Assembly (NCBI RefSeq): GCF_019218265.1
Contig: NZ_JAHUZE010000002.1
Location: forward strand, 806,001 to 870,000
Direction of reading: 5' to 3'
Source: Maritimibacter dapengensis
GTDB taxonomy: Bacteria; Pseudomonadota; Alphaproteobacteria; Rhodobacterales; Rhodobacteraceae
DNA: 64,000 nt
Below the pieces are notes generated by a model. That model was not told the origin of the DNA. It saw nothing but the letters and a program-made list of their open reading frames with translations, and ran no database searches. A program made the translations under genes and the position numbers. Of this stretch, positions 47,261 to 55,580 are shown piece by piece; within the stretch, counting starts at the first letter, position 1; each line of letters opens with the position of its first letter.

Positions 47261-49015
47261 TTACACCAGCGTCGCGCCGGCACCCTGGATCGCATCGGTC
47301 GCTTCGACTTCGCCCAGGAGCATCTTGTTGTGCGGCTCGCCCGACGGGATCATCGGGAAGCAGTTTTCGTGTTTCTCGACCAGCACGTCGAGGATGAAGG
47401 GGCCGTCGTAGTCCAGCATTTCCTGGATTGCGTCGTCGAGCTCCGCCGGATCTTTCACGAGGCGGCCCTTGCAGCCGAAGGCCTCGGCCAGTTTCACGAA
47501 ATCGGGCAGGCTTTCGGACCAGCTGTGCGAATAGCGCTCGCCGTGCAGGAGTTGCTGCCACTGGCGGACCATGCCGAGGCGTTCGTTGTTCAGGATGAAT
47601 TGCTTGATTGGCAGGCGGAACTGCACCGCCGTTCCCATTTCCTGCATGTTCATCAGCCAAGACGCGTCACCGGCGACGTTGATGACCAGCGCGTCGGGAT
47701 GAGCCTGCTGAACGCCGACGGAGGCGGGGAGGCCATAGCCCATGGTCCCGAGACCGCCCGAGGTCATCCAGCGGCCCGGCTCGTCGAAGCCCATGAATTG
47801 CGCGGCCCACATCTGGTGCTGGCCGACTTCGGTGGTGACGTAGCGATCCTTGCCACGGGTCAGCGCCTCGAGCCGTTCGACCGCGTATTGCGGTTTGATG
47901 ATCTTGTCGGAGTTCCGGTAGGTCAGGCATTTGACCTCTTTCCACGCGTCGATCTGTTTCCACCAGTTCTTGAGCGCGTCCGAATTGGTCTTGCGCCCCC
48001 GCGATTTCCAGATGCGCAGCAGGTCTTCGAGGACATGGCCCACGTCACCGACGATGGGCAGGTCGACATGGATCACCTTATTGATCGACGAGGGGTCGAT
48101 GTCGATATGCGCTTTCTGCGATCCGGGCGAGAAGGCGTCTATGCGACCCGTGATCCGGTCGTCGAAGCGCGCGCCGACGTTGATCATCAGGTCGCAGTCG
48201 TGCATCGCCATGTTCGCTTCGTAAAGCCCGTGCATCCCGAGCATCCCGAGCCACTTGTCGCCGGTCGCGGGGTAGGCGCCGAGGCCCATGAGCGTCGAGG
48301 TGATCGGGAAGCCCGTGCCATCCACCAGCTCGCGCAGAATCTGGCAGGCGCCGGGGCCGGAGTTGATGACGCCGCCGCCGGTATAGAAGATCGGGCGCTC
48401 GGCGGTTTCGATCAGCTCGACGAGGTCGGTGATCGCGTCGATGTCGCCCTTGACGGTCGGCTGGTAATGGTCGGTCTTCGACTTCGCGGGCGGCGTGTAG
48501 CTGCCTTGCGCGAATTGGACATCCTTGGGGATGTCGACGAGCGTCGGGCCGGGGCGGCCCGTCGTGGCGACATGGAACGCCTGATGGATCGTTTCCGATA
48601 GCTTCTCGGTGTCTTTCACGAGCCAGTTGTGCTTGGTGCAGGGGCGGGTGATGCCGACCGTGTCGGCCTCCTGAAACCCGTCGGTGCCGATCATGAAGGT
48701 CGGAACCTGACCGGAGAGCACGACGAGCGGGATCGAGTCGAGGAGCGCATCGGTCAGCCCGGTGACGGCGTTGGTCGCGCCCGGCCCGGAGGTCACGAGC
48801 ACGACGCCCGGTTTGCCGGTCGAGCGGGCATAGCCTTCGGCGGCATGGACCGCGCCCTGTTCGTGACGCACGAGGACGTGGCGGATGTCATTCTGCTGGA
48901 AGATCTCGTCATAGATCGGGAGGACGGCGCCGCCGGGATATCCAAATACCGTGTCCACACCCTGATCCTTCAGGGCCTGAACCACCATTCTCGCGCCGGT
49001 CATCTGACGTGTCAT
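47261..49015 (-). CDS. ilvB: Acetolactate synthase catalytic (large) subunit
   Basis: 584 aa ThDP enzyme. Catalytic Glu in RHEQGAVHAAEGYARSTG, GPGATNAVTGLTDA, and the ThDP motif GDASWLMNMQE ... NNERLGMVRQWQ. It makes acetolactate or acetohydroxybutyrate, the first common step of valine, leucine and isoleucine synthesis. Start ATG at 49015. Expression is probably attenuated by the leader upstream (49061-49163). Confidence 0.97.
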   Translation of the reverse strand: MTRQMTGARMVVQALKDQGVDTVFGYPGGAVLPIYDEIFQQNDIRHVLVRHEQGAVHAAEGYARSTGKPGVVLVTSGPGATNAVTGLTDALLDSIPLVVLSGQVPTFMIGTDGFQEADTVGITRPCTKHNWLVKDTEKLSETIHQAFHVATTGRPGPTLVDIPKDVQFAQGSYTPPAKSKTDHYQPTVKGDIDAITDLVELIETAERPIFYTGGGVINSGPGACQILRELVDGTGFPITSTLMGLGAYPATGDKWLGMLGMHGLYEANMAMHDCDLMINVGARFDDRITGRIDAFSPGSQKAHIDIDPSSINKVIHVDLPIVGDVGHVLEDLLRIWKSRGRKTNSDALKNWWKQIDAWKEVKCLTYRNSDKIIKPQYAVERLEALTRGKDRYVTTEVGQHQMWAAQFMGFDEPGRWMTSGGLGTMGYGLPASVGVQQAHPDALVINVAGDASWLMNMQEMGTAVQFRLPIKQFILNNERLGMVRQWQQLLHGERYSHSWSESLPDFVKLAEAFGCKGRLVKDPAELDDAIQEMLDYDGPFILDVLVEKHENCFPMIPSGEPHNKMLLGEVEATDAIQGAGATLV

Positions 49016-49060
49016 GTCTCTCTCCGTATCGGTGCGCGTCTTGCGCCCCTGTCTTCGGTC

Positions 49061-49091
49061 AAAAAAAAGCCCCCGGTGTCGATCCGGGGGC
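49061..49091 (-). terminator. Attenuator terminator in the ilvB leader
   Basis: Minus strand: GCCCCCGG, loop ATCGACA, CCGGGGGC, then eight T residues. It stands between the leader peptide and ilvB. Its 5' arm overlaps the sequence CCCATGCGCC (49098-49089), which is perfectly complementary to GGCGCATGGG (49132-49123) inside the leader peptide reading frame, giving a competing antiterminator of 10 bp. Confidence 0.9.
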
Positions 49092-49115
49092 GCATGGGGA
49101 ACCATCAGGGGTCCG

Positions 49116-49163
49116 TTACCGTCCCATGCGCCTATGTCCTACGATGACTACAAGGCTTTCCAC
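49116..49163 (-). CDS. ilv leader peptide
   Basis: 15 codons with GTG start: MESLVVIVGHRRMGR, holding consecutive Leu-Val-Val-Ile-Val codons, the end products of the pathway. AAAGGAG lies 8-9 nt upstream. Ribosome stalling at these codons when branched-chain aminoacyl-tRNA is short would free the antiterminator strand. Function inferred from the classical attenuation design. Confidence 0.85.
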   Translation of the reverse strand: MESLVVIVGHRRMGR

Positions 49164-49190
49164 GACCCAGTCTCCTTTGTGGTGCGGGGA

Positions 49191-49219
49191 GTATTATGAG
49201 GGGCGGCAGGGGGCGTCAA
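49191..49219 (-). promoter_or_regulatory. Promoter of the ilvB operon
   Basis: Minus strand TTGACG (49219-49214), 17-bp spacer, TAATAC (49196-49191). Start site expected near 49184, about 20 nt before the leader peptide start. Confidence 0.8.
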
Positions 49220-49315
49220 CGCCTAATCCAATGAATAAAGTGTCGCAGAGGCCACTTTTTTTGGAATTTTCTTCTGATTTTGGGTTGGTGAGCGGGTCAT
49301 TGCGAAATCCACAGG

Positions 49316-49355
49316 CTGTCGTGAAGCCGTTACAGAGCCGTCACGCCGCTGTCAC
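49316..49355 (+). promoter_or_regulatory. Double Pho box upstream of phoX
   Basis: Four heptamers at exact 11-bp steps: CTGTCGT (49316), CCGTTAC (49327), CCGTCAC (49338), CTGTCAC (49349). This is the PhoB direct-repeat format (CTGTCAT-like plus 4 bp). The coding start is 75 bp downstream. It predicts induction of phoX under phosphate limitation. Confidence 0.85.
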
Positions 49356-49430
49356 GTGCGGCATGGACAGTCTGCGCGTCCGCCGAGTCGGCGGTTCAAT
49401 CCGAACATGAAGCGAGCATTGGAGCCAGCT

Positions 49431-51293
49431 ATGAAAGATCAGGATATCGTCGATCTGTCTTGGGACGAATTCGATGAAATGCGCGACCCGCGCCCGGCAG
49501 AAAACGACTTCGACAAGGTGGTCGAGCGCGCCATCACGCGGCGCGGTTTTCTTGGCGGCGCACTGGCCTTCGGCTCGGGCGCTGCGGTTTTCGGAACGGC
49601 GATGCTCACCTCGGCGCGCGCGCAGGCTGCGGCGCATGGCGGGTTTGCGTTCGAGCCGATCGGCATTTCGACGGATCACGAAATCCATGTGCCCGAAGGC
49701 TACCAGTGGAAGACGCTGGTGCGTTGGGGCGATGCGCTCTGGTCCGACGCCGAAGGTGCCTATGACGCCGAGACCGGCGTTTCGGTCGAGATGTCGGACA
49801 AGGTGTTCGGTGAGAACACGGACGGCATGGAGCTTTTCGACGTGGACGGCAAAGAGGTGATCGCGGTCAACTCGGAATACGTGAACCCGAAGATCAACCT
49901 GCCTGCTGCATCGGAAGGCGTTCCGGCGAGTGCCGAGGAGGTCATGCTTCTGAAGAACCTTCAGGGCGTCACGGTGATGGAAGTCGCCATGGGCAACGAC
50001 GGCTACGAAGTGGTCAAGGACAGCCCGCACAACCGCCGCATCACGCATGAGACGCAGATGACCATGGACGGTCCCGCCGCTGGTCACGACCTCATGAAAA
50101 CCAACGCGGACCCCGAAGGCATGTCGCCCAAGGGCACGATGAACAACTGCGGTTCGGGGCGCACGCTCTGGGGCACGTATCTGACCTGTGAAGAGAATTT
50201 CAACGGCTACTTCGGTGCGACCGGGGCGTACGACGAGACCGAAGGCGTGGTGCGCTACGGGATCGGCGGTGAAGGGCGCTATGCGTATGAGAAGTTCGAC
50301 GCGCGTTACGATCTGAGCCAGGAGCCGAACGAGCCGAACCGCCACGGCTGGATCACCGAGATCGACCCGTCCGACCCGGACAGCACGCCGGTCAAGCACA
50401 CCGCTCTGGGCCGGTTCAAACACGAGAACGCCGAGATGGTGCAGGCCGCCGATGGTCGTGTCGTGGTCTACATGGGCGACGATGAGCGCGGCGAGTTCAT
50501 CTACAGATACGTCTCGAACGGGTTTTACGAGGAAGGTGGCTCGACCGAGGGGCTTCTGTCGGACGGTCAGCTTTTTGTCGCCAAGTTCAACGACGACATG
50601 ACCGGCGAGTGGATCGCGCTGACGCCGGACGCCACCGGGATGAGCCTCGAAGAAACGCTTGTCTTCAGCCGTATCGCCGCCTCCAAGGTCGGTGCGACCA
50701 CGATGGATCGCCCGGAATGGATCGCCGCGCATCCGGCGAAGGCCGAAGCCTATTGCGCGCTGACCAACAATTCCAAACGCGGTGGCGACGGAATGCCGGT
50801 GAACGCGGCGAACCCGCGCGAGACCAATGAATACGGTCAGATCGTGCGTTGGGTGCCTGCTGGCGACGACCACGGTGCAGACACGTTCAACTGGGATCTC
50901 TACGTGATGGCGGGCAATCCCGTGGTCTACGACAACGCCTATGCGGGGTCCGAGAACGTGACCGATGGGAACATGTTCAACAGCCCCGACGGGATGGCGT
51001 TCGACAGCCAGGGCATGCTCTGGATCCAGACGGACGGTGACGATTCCAACGAAGGTGACTTCGAGGGTCAGGGCAACAACCAGATGCTCGTCGGCAATAC
51101 CGAAACCGGCGAGATCGCCCGCTTCCTCACCGCGCCCAACGGGGCGGAGGTAACGGGCCTGTGCTGGAACCTCGACCGCACCGTGGCTTTCGTCGGCATC
51201 CAGCACCCGGGCGGTTCTTGGCCGGACGGGAACGGCGCGCCGCGTTCGTCGGTGATCCAGGTCTGGCGCGAAGACGGCCAGCCCGTGGGCTGA
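49431..51293 (+). CDS. phoX: PhoX-type alkaline phosphatase (DUF839)
   Basis: 620 aa. Twin-arginine signal with RR at residues 37-38 (ITRRGFLGGALAFGSGAAVFG), as for PhoX, which is exported folded with Ca/Fe cofactors. Family segments: NNCGSGRTLWGTYLTCEENF, RHGWITEIDPSDPDSTPVKHTALGRFKHENA, VVYMGDDERGEFIYR, NSPDGMAFDSQGMLWIQTDGD. Hydrolyses phosphomonoesters outside the cytoplasm. ATG at 49431 has GGAG 6 nt upstream; an ATG 24 nt earlier is in frame. Preceded by a Pho box and followed by a terminator. Confidence 0.95.
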   Translation: MKDQDIVDLSWDEFDEMRDPRPAENDFDKVVERAITRRGFLGGALAFGSGAAVFGTAMLTSARAQAAAHGGFAFEPIGISTDHEIHVPEGYQWKTLVRWGDALWSDAEGAYDAETGVSVEMSDKVFGENTDGMELFDVDGKEVIAVNSEYVNPKINLPAASEGVPASAEEVMLLKNLQGVTVMEVAMGNDGYEVVKDSPHNRRITHETQMTMDGPAAGHDLMKTNADPEGMSPKGTMNNCGSGRTLWGTYLTCEENFNGYFGATGAYDETEGVVRYGIGGEGRYAYEKFDARYDLSQEPNEPNRHGWITEIDPSDPDSTPVKHTALGRFKHENAEMVQAADGRVVVYMGDDERGEFIYRYVSNGFYEEGGSTEGLLSDGQLFVAKFNDDMTGEWIALTPDATGMSLEETLVFSRIAASKVGATTMDRPEWIAAHPAKAEAYCALTNNSKRGGDGMPVNAANPRETNEYGQIVRWVPAGDDHGADTFNWDLYVMAGNPVVYDNAYAGSENVTDGNMFNSPDGMAFDSQGMLWIQTDGDDSNEGDFEGQGNNQMLVGNTETGEIARFLTAPNGAEVTGLCWNLDRTVAFVGIQHPGGSWPDGNGAPRSSVIQVWREDGQPVG

Positions 51294-51329
51294 CCCCGAA
51301 ATTTGAACCGTGCCATTTCAGCAGGATCG

Positions 51330-51356
51330 GGCGTCCCCGCAGGGGGGCGCCTTTTT
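51330..51356 (+). terminator. Terminator of phoX
   Basis: GGCGTCCCC, short loop, GGGGGCGCC, then TTTTT; 36 nt after the phoX stop and touching the convergent permease stop. Confidence 0.85.
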
Positions 51357-52735
51357 CATTCCGCCGGGGCGGGTTCGGTTTTCTCAAGCTGCTCCTCCAT
51401 CTTTTCGTCGGGGATCAGGATGGTCAGGATGATCGCGGAGAGGCCGGAGAGGGTGATCGGGGTGGCGAAGACCTGTTGCACGAAATCGGGTAGGTTCTGG
51501 GTCGCGTCGGGCACGAGGGTGACGCCAAGGCCGAGACCGAAGCTTACCGCCATGATGTAGACTTTCTTGCGGTCGATGGGCTCGGAGGCGAGGATGCGGA
51601 TGCCCGCGACGGCGATGGTGCCGAAGAGAACAAGCGTCGCGCCGCCCAAGACAGGCTTCGGGATCAACAGGAACACTTGGCCGATGATCGGGAAGAACCC
51701 CATGAGGATCAGCAGCGCGCCGATATAGAGACCCACGTGGCGCGAGGCGACGCCGGTCATCTGGATCACGCCGTTGTTCTGCGAAAACGTGGTGTTGGGG
51801 AAGGTGTTGAAGATCGCTGCCAGCGCCGAATTCACGCCGTCGCCCAACACGCCGCCCTTGATCCGTTTGAGGTAGAGGGGGCCTTTGACCGGCTGGTTCG
51901 AGATTACCGAGTTTGCCGTGAGGTCGCCCGAAGTCTCGATCGCCGTGACGAGGAAGACGAAGGCGATGGGGACGAACAGCGCGAGGTCGAAGTCGAGGCC
52001 GAAGCGGAACGGGACGGGCAGGGCGACGGCGGGGCCGCCGCCGAAATTCGAGACGTCCACCTGCCCGAGCGCGAGGGCGAGGATCGTGCCGATGACGAGG
52101 CCGACCATGATCGAGGCGATACGCAGCATCGGGTGGCCGATGAAGGTGGTGGTGAGGATCGCGACGACTACGACCGATCCCATCAGCAGGTTGATCGGCG
52201 CGCCGAGCGAGTCGCCCGCCTGTGCGCCGCCCGCGAAATCGGTGAAGCCGACCTTGACCAGCGACAGGCCGATGACGGTGATGACGATGCCGGTCACGGT
52301 AGGCGTGATGATGCGCCCGAGTTTGTGGATGAACTGGCTCAGCACGATTTCGACAAGGCAACCTGCGAGACACAGGCCGAAGATCATGGCGAGGATGTCC
52401 TCCGGGCTGCCGCCCGCGCCCTTGACCGCGAAACCGGCGGCGAGGATCGGGCCGAGGAACGCGAAGCTGGTGCCCTGGACGGAAAGCAGGCCGGAGCCGA
52501 CCGGGCCGAAGGCGCGCGACTGGATGATGGTCGCGATGCCGGAGACGAAAAGCGACATGGCGATGAGGTAGGGGATGTAATCGCCGAGACCGAGCACGCC
52601 GCCGATCACCAGCGTGGGGGTGACGATGCCCACGATGGAGGCAAGGATATGCTGGAAGGCCGAGAGTACCGCCGGACCCGGCGCGGGCCTGTCTTCGAGC
52701 GTGTAGAGAAGGTTCGGTGTGGCTGCGTCCGACAT
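51356..52735 (-). CDS. NCS2-family nucleobase permease (uracil/xanthine type)
   Basis: 459 aa, about 12-14 membrane helices. Family motifs: SAFQHILASIVGIVTPTLVIGGVLG, VQGTSFAFLGPILAAGF, ETSGDLTANSVIS (substrate-contact Glu region) and FSQNNGVIQMTGVASRHVG. Closest to xanthine/uric acid transporters by the S-Q-N-N-G-V-I signature. ATG at 52735 preferred (GGGGA upstream); a GTG 24 nt earlier is in frame. Confidence 0.92.
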   Translation of the reverse strand: MSDAATPNLLYTLEDRPAPGPAVLSAFQHILASIVGIVTPTLVIGGVLGLGDYIPYLIAMSLFVSGIATIIQSRAFGPVGSGLLSVQGTSFAFLGPILAAGFAVKGAGGSPEDILAMIFGLCLAGCLVEIVLSQFIHKLGRIITPTVTGIVITVIGLSLVKVGFTDFAGGAQAGDSLGAPINLLMGSVVVVAILTTTFIGHPMLRIASIMVGLVIGTILALALGQVDVSNFGGGPAVALPVPFRFGLDFDLALFVPIAFVFLVTAIETSGDLTANSVISNQPVKGPLYLKRIKGGVLGDGVNSALAAIFNTFPNTTFSQNNGVIQMTGVASRHVGLYIGALLILMGFFPIIGQVFLLIPKPVLGGATLVLFGTIAVAGIRILASEPIDRKKVYIMAVSFGLGLGVTLVPDATQNLPDFVQQVFATPITLSGLSAIILTILIPDEKMEEQLEKTEPAPAE

Positions 52736-52920
52736 GTTCGTCCCCGTGTGATCCGTCACTCCCTGCGTCGAGTGTGCGCCTGTTCGACGCGACTACAAAG
52801 CGTTGGATGCTAGAAAGTGCGCAAAAACCGGGCGGTTTCGGCCCATAACGGGCTCGCCAGCCGATCAATCGGGCCGGAATGCCGAATTATTGGAAGTTTT
52901 TGCGACGACGCGGGTGCGCG

Positions 52921-53760
52921 TCAGTCTTTGCCACGCACCGGACGCGCGCCCGGCAGGTCGATCTGGGCGACCTGTTCCGCAATCGGGTCGCTCGAGAGCG
53001 GGTGCGGGCGGCTGTCGAACTCTTCCGGGTCTCCGAGATCGGTCCATTGACCGCCGGTATAGACCTCCAATGCCGAGAATTTCGACTTGTAGGCCATCTT
53101 GGGAGAGCCGGGGACCCAGTATCCGAGATAAACGTAGGGCAGGCCCGCTTCTTTCGCGAGGCGGATGTGATCGAGGATCACGAAGGTGCCGAGGCTGTCT
53201 GCGCGTCGGGCCGGGTCGTAGAAGCTGTAGACCATCGAAAGCCCGTCATCGAGCACGTCGGTCAGGCAGACCGCTGCGAGATCGCGTGTCTTGCCATCTT
53301 CCGAGCGTGCCGAATATTCGATCACCCGTGACTTGATCGGCGTTTCTTCGATCATCGCCGCGAATTCGAACACGTCCATGTCGGCCATGCCACCGTCGGC
53401 GTGCCGGTCGTCGAGGTAGTGGCGGAAGAGATCGTATTGTTCTTCGGTCGCCCAGGGTGCGCGGGTGCGCCGCGAGAGGTGTTCGTTTTTCTTCTCGGTC
53501 CGCTTCTGGCTTTTCGATGGAACGAAATCCGCGACCCGGATGCGGGCGGAGAGGCAGGCGTTGCAATCGGAACAGGAGGGGCGGTAGAGCACGTTCTGCG
53601 ACCGCCGAAAGCCCTGTTTGGACAGGGCATCGTTGAGATCTTCGGCCTGTTCGCCCTGAAGCGCGGTAAACAATTTCCGCTCCATCCGGCCCTCGAGGTA
53701 GGGGCAGGGCTGAGGCGCAGTTACGTAAAACTGCGGAGCGAGTGGTAAAGTATGGCGCAT
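52921..53760 (-). CDS. bpt: Aspartate/glutamate leucyltransferase (ATE/Bpt family)
   Basis: 279 aa. The N-terminal ATE domain has the cysteine pair in [18 protein letters not shown] and CPYLEGR; the C-terminal domain contains [51 protein letters not shown]. Bacterial Bpt adds leucine to N-terminal Asp/Glu, marking proteins for ClpS/ClpAP. Annotated as arginyltransferase in many genomes. The RDD gene lies upstream on the same strand. Confidence 0.93.
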   Translation of the reverse strand: MRHTLPLAPQFYVTAPQPCPYLEGRMERKLFTALQGEQAEDLNDALSKQGFRRSQNVLYRPSCSDCNACLSARIRVADFVPSKSQKRTEKKNEHLSRRTRAPWATEEQYDLFRHYLDDRHADGGMADMDVFEFAAMIEETPIKSRVIEYSARSEDGKTRDLAAVCLTDVLDDGLSMVYSFYDPARRADSLGTFVILDHIRLAKEAGLPYVYLGYWVPGSPKMAYKSKFSALEVYTGGQWTDLGDPEEFDSRPHPLSSDPIAEQVAQIDLPGARPVRGKD

Positions 53761-53873
53761 CGAGCCGTATTGATCTGAATTGTTGCCCCGTTTGACAGGA
53801 ACGTAACAATCAAACCCGCATCCGCCAAGCCCCCAACCCCTTGCGAGGTAAACGGGGCGGCGGGGTGTTGCCG

Positions 53874-54338
53874 TCAGAGCCGGGCGGCGCGGTTGATCGC
53901 GGCGGTGCCGAGCACGAGGTCGGTGAGACCCTGTCCGCGTTCATTCGTGAGCATGAGGATGATCGAGGCCACCTGCGGCAGGACGAAGGACATCGACAGC
54001 GAATACCCCAGCGTGTGCATGATCGCGGTTCCGAGATCGAAGCGGGTGCCATCGCCCCGGCGCAGCTCGATCGACGCGATGCGCATGCCCAGCGTGGCCG
54101 AACCATTGGCCAATGTGACGACGCGATAGATGAAGCCGATCACGAGCCAGAGGAAGCCCGCGAAGAAGAACCCGATGCCAACGGTCGCGATGATCGCGAT
54201 AGCGACGATGAACACGACGATCAGCGTGTCGATCACCCATGCGATCGCGCGCTTGGCCGGAACGTCCGCGTAGAATTCGGACTGGTAGTCCGGGTCAGGC
54301 AGGCCCCAGCCGGGGGCATATGTCGTCGAATGGTCCAT
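53874..54338 (-). CDS. RDD-family membrane protein
   Basis: 154 aa. RDD signature with [18 protein letters not shown] (R...D), three hydrophobic segments, [12 protein letters not shown], and a C-terminal T-D-x-x-L-G ([12 protein letters not shown]). Family members are small transporters or accessory membrane proteins, some Na+/H+ antiport-like; the function here is unknown. Confidence 0.9.
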   Translation of the reverse strand: MDHSTTYAPGWGLPDPDYQSEFYADVPAKRAIAWVIDTLIVVFIVAIAIIATVGIGFFFAGFLWLVIGFIYRVVTLANGSATLGMRIASIELRRGDGTRFDLGTAIMHTLGYSLSMSFVLPQVASIILMLTNERGQGLTDLVLGTAAINRAARL

Positions 54339-54382
54339 CCTGTCTCTCGTCTTTTCGGGGTAGGTCACATCTAGGAAGCCGC

Positions 54383-54411
54383 GCGGCCCCGGCAAGAGAT
54401 GCCGGGGCCGC
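54383..54411 (-). terminator. Perfect 12-bp hairpin after the DUF2852 gene
   Basis: GCGGCCCCGGCA, loop AGAGA, TGCCGGGGCCGC, 6 nt after the DUF2852 stop; no T-run. Likely a transcript 3' end or mRNA-stabilising hairpin between DUF2852 and RDD. Confidence 0.6.
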
Positions 54412-54417
54412 AGGCGA

Positions 54418-54921
54418 TCATTTGTTGGGCTCTTCGGCCACGACGGGGCCATCTTCGCCGTCGGCGTCGCGAGAGTCGTCCGCGTCATCGGTTGAAGCAC
54501 GGGCCTTGGTGGCGCGTTCGTCCATGAACTGGTCGAACTCCTGCTTGTCCTTGGCTTCGCGCAGGCGGTCGAGGAAAGCTTCGAACTGTTCCTGTTCGTC
54601 CATCAGGCGCTTCAGCGTTTCGGCCTTGTAGGCGTCGAAGGCGTTGTTGCCGGTCGGGCGGAACCCGTGGCGCTGCGCCATATGCGCGTGGCGATATGCG
54701 TGATGCGATTTGCGGTGCTTGCCGCTGCAGGAACCTGCGAACATGCGTTTACTCCAGATCATGTAGGCCAGAAGCGCGAGGCCGACCGGCCAGAAGAAGA
54801 TGAAACCGAGAACCATGGCCGCGATCCAGGCGCCTTTGCCTTTTTCGTCGAGCCAAGCCTCGGATTTTGCGAACCATCCCTCACGACGGTGCGGAACGGT
54901 GCTGTCCACGGCGGTGCTCAT
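54418..54921 (-). CDS. DUF2852 membrane protein
   Basis: 167 aa. One or two membrane segments (AWIAAMVLGFIFFWPVGLALLAYMIW) typical of DUF2852, then a His-rich basic stretch (KHRKSHHAYRHAHMAQRHG) and an acidic coiled-coil-like tail (FDAYKAETLKRLMDEQEQFEAFLDRLREAKDKQEFDQFM). Family of unknown function common in alphaproteobacteria. AAAGGA lies 7-8 nt before the ATG. Two identical-format palindromes upstream suggest tight regulation. Confidence 0.88.
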   Translation of the reverse strand: MSTAVDSTVPHRREGWFAKSEAWLDEKGKGAWIAAMVLGFIFFWPVGLALLAYMIWSKRMFAGSCSGKHRKSHHAYRHAHMAQRHGFRPTGNNAFDAYKAETLKRLMDEQEQFEAFLDRLREAKDKQEFDQFMDERATKARASTDDADDSRDADGEDGPVVAEEPNK

Positions 54922-54962
54922 ATGCGTTGTCCTTTCTCCAAAACGTAAGGCGTGTCGAGCGA

Positions 54963-55037
54963 TGTGAATTGCTTTCACATTACCTAGATTGGCACTTCAC
55001 CATCCGCGTTCAAGGAAAAATGTGAAAAACATTCACA
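54963..55037. promoter_or_regulatory. Two TGTGAA-N5-TTCACA operators upstream of DUF2852
   Basis: TGTGAATTGCTTTCACA (54963-54979) and TGTGAAAAACATTCACA (55021-55037): both are 17 bp with perfect 6-bp arms and start 58 bp apart. The sites lie about 42 and 100 bp upstream of the DUF2852 start. The 7-bp gap between TGTGA and TCACA differs from the 6 bp of CRP sites. Confidence 0.7.
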
Positions 55038-55047
55038 TTATTTTGGA

Positions 55048-55518
55048 TCAGGACGTGAAATCAATGACTTGTGCGCCGGTCAGTTGCTCGACCATACGGG
55101 GATCAATCGCAAAAACATGGCGCGGGGTGCCGGCGGCGGCCCAGATGACGTCGAAATCAAGAAGCCTGGGGTCCATGAAGGCGCGGATCGGGTTGAGGTG
55201 CCCGACCGGGGCCACGCCACCGATGGCAAAGCCGGTCTGGGCCCGGATCAGTCCCGCATCGGCCTTGCCAAGCGCTTCGCCGGCCGCTGCGCTCGCCTTG
55301 GCATCGTCCACCCGGTTGCTTCCCGCGGTCAGGAACAAGATCGCCTTGCCATCGTCCTCACCGCGAAAGATCACGGATTTGACGATCTGGTCGATCTCAC
55401 AGCCCGCTGCGCGCGCGGCATCCTCGGCCGTTCGGGTGCCTTCGGCCATTTCGAGGATTTCGGCTTTCACCCCGGCGTCGGCCAGGGCGCGTTTCACGCG
55501 GTTCAGGGACTTGCTCAT
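55048..55518 (-). CDS. YbaK/ProX-family aminoacyl-tRNA deacylase
   Basis: 156 aa. YbaK fold: TAEDAARAAGCEIDQIVKSVIFR with the conserved Lys, LFLTAGSNRVDDAKAS and TGFAIGGVAPVGH (the G-G-V-x-P-x-G-H motif). Members hydrolyse mischarged tRNAs such as Cys- or Ala-tRNA(Pro). Convergent end faces the DUF2852 operators. The ATG at 55518 is close to its GAGGGG; longer in-frame starts exist. Confidence 0.9.
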   Translation of the reverse strand: MSKSLNRVKRALADAGVKAEILEMAEGTRTAEDAARAAGCEIDQIVKSVIFRGEDDGKAILFLTAGSNRVDDAKASAAAGEALGKADAGLIRAQTGFAIGGVAPVGHLNPIRAFMDPRLLDFDVIWAAAGTPRHVFAIDPRMVEQLTGAQVIDFTS

Positions 55519-55580
55519 CCCCTCAATCTGCACATTGTCTCTGGCTTGACCAGCCCGATGCGCGCGGCCAATGTCCGGCC

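Noticed and set aside
51384-52868. 494-codon frame overlapping the NCS2 permease on the same strand
   Set aside because: Arg/His/Pro-rich out-of-frame translation typical of GC-rich genes; the permease frame has membrane helices and family motifs.
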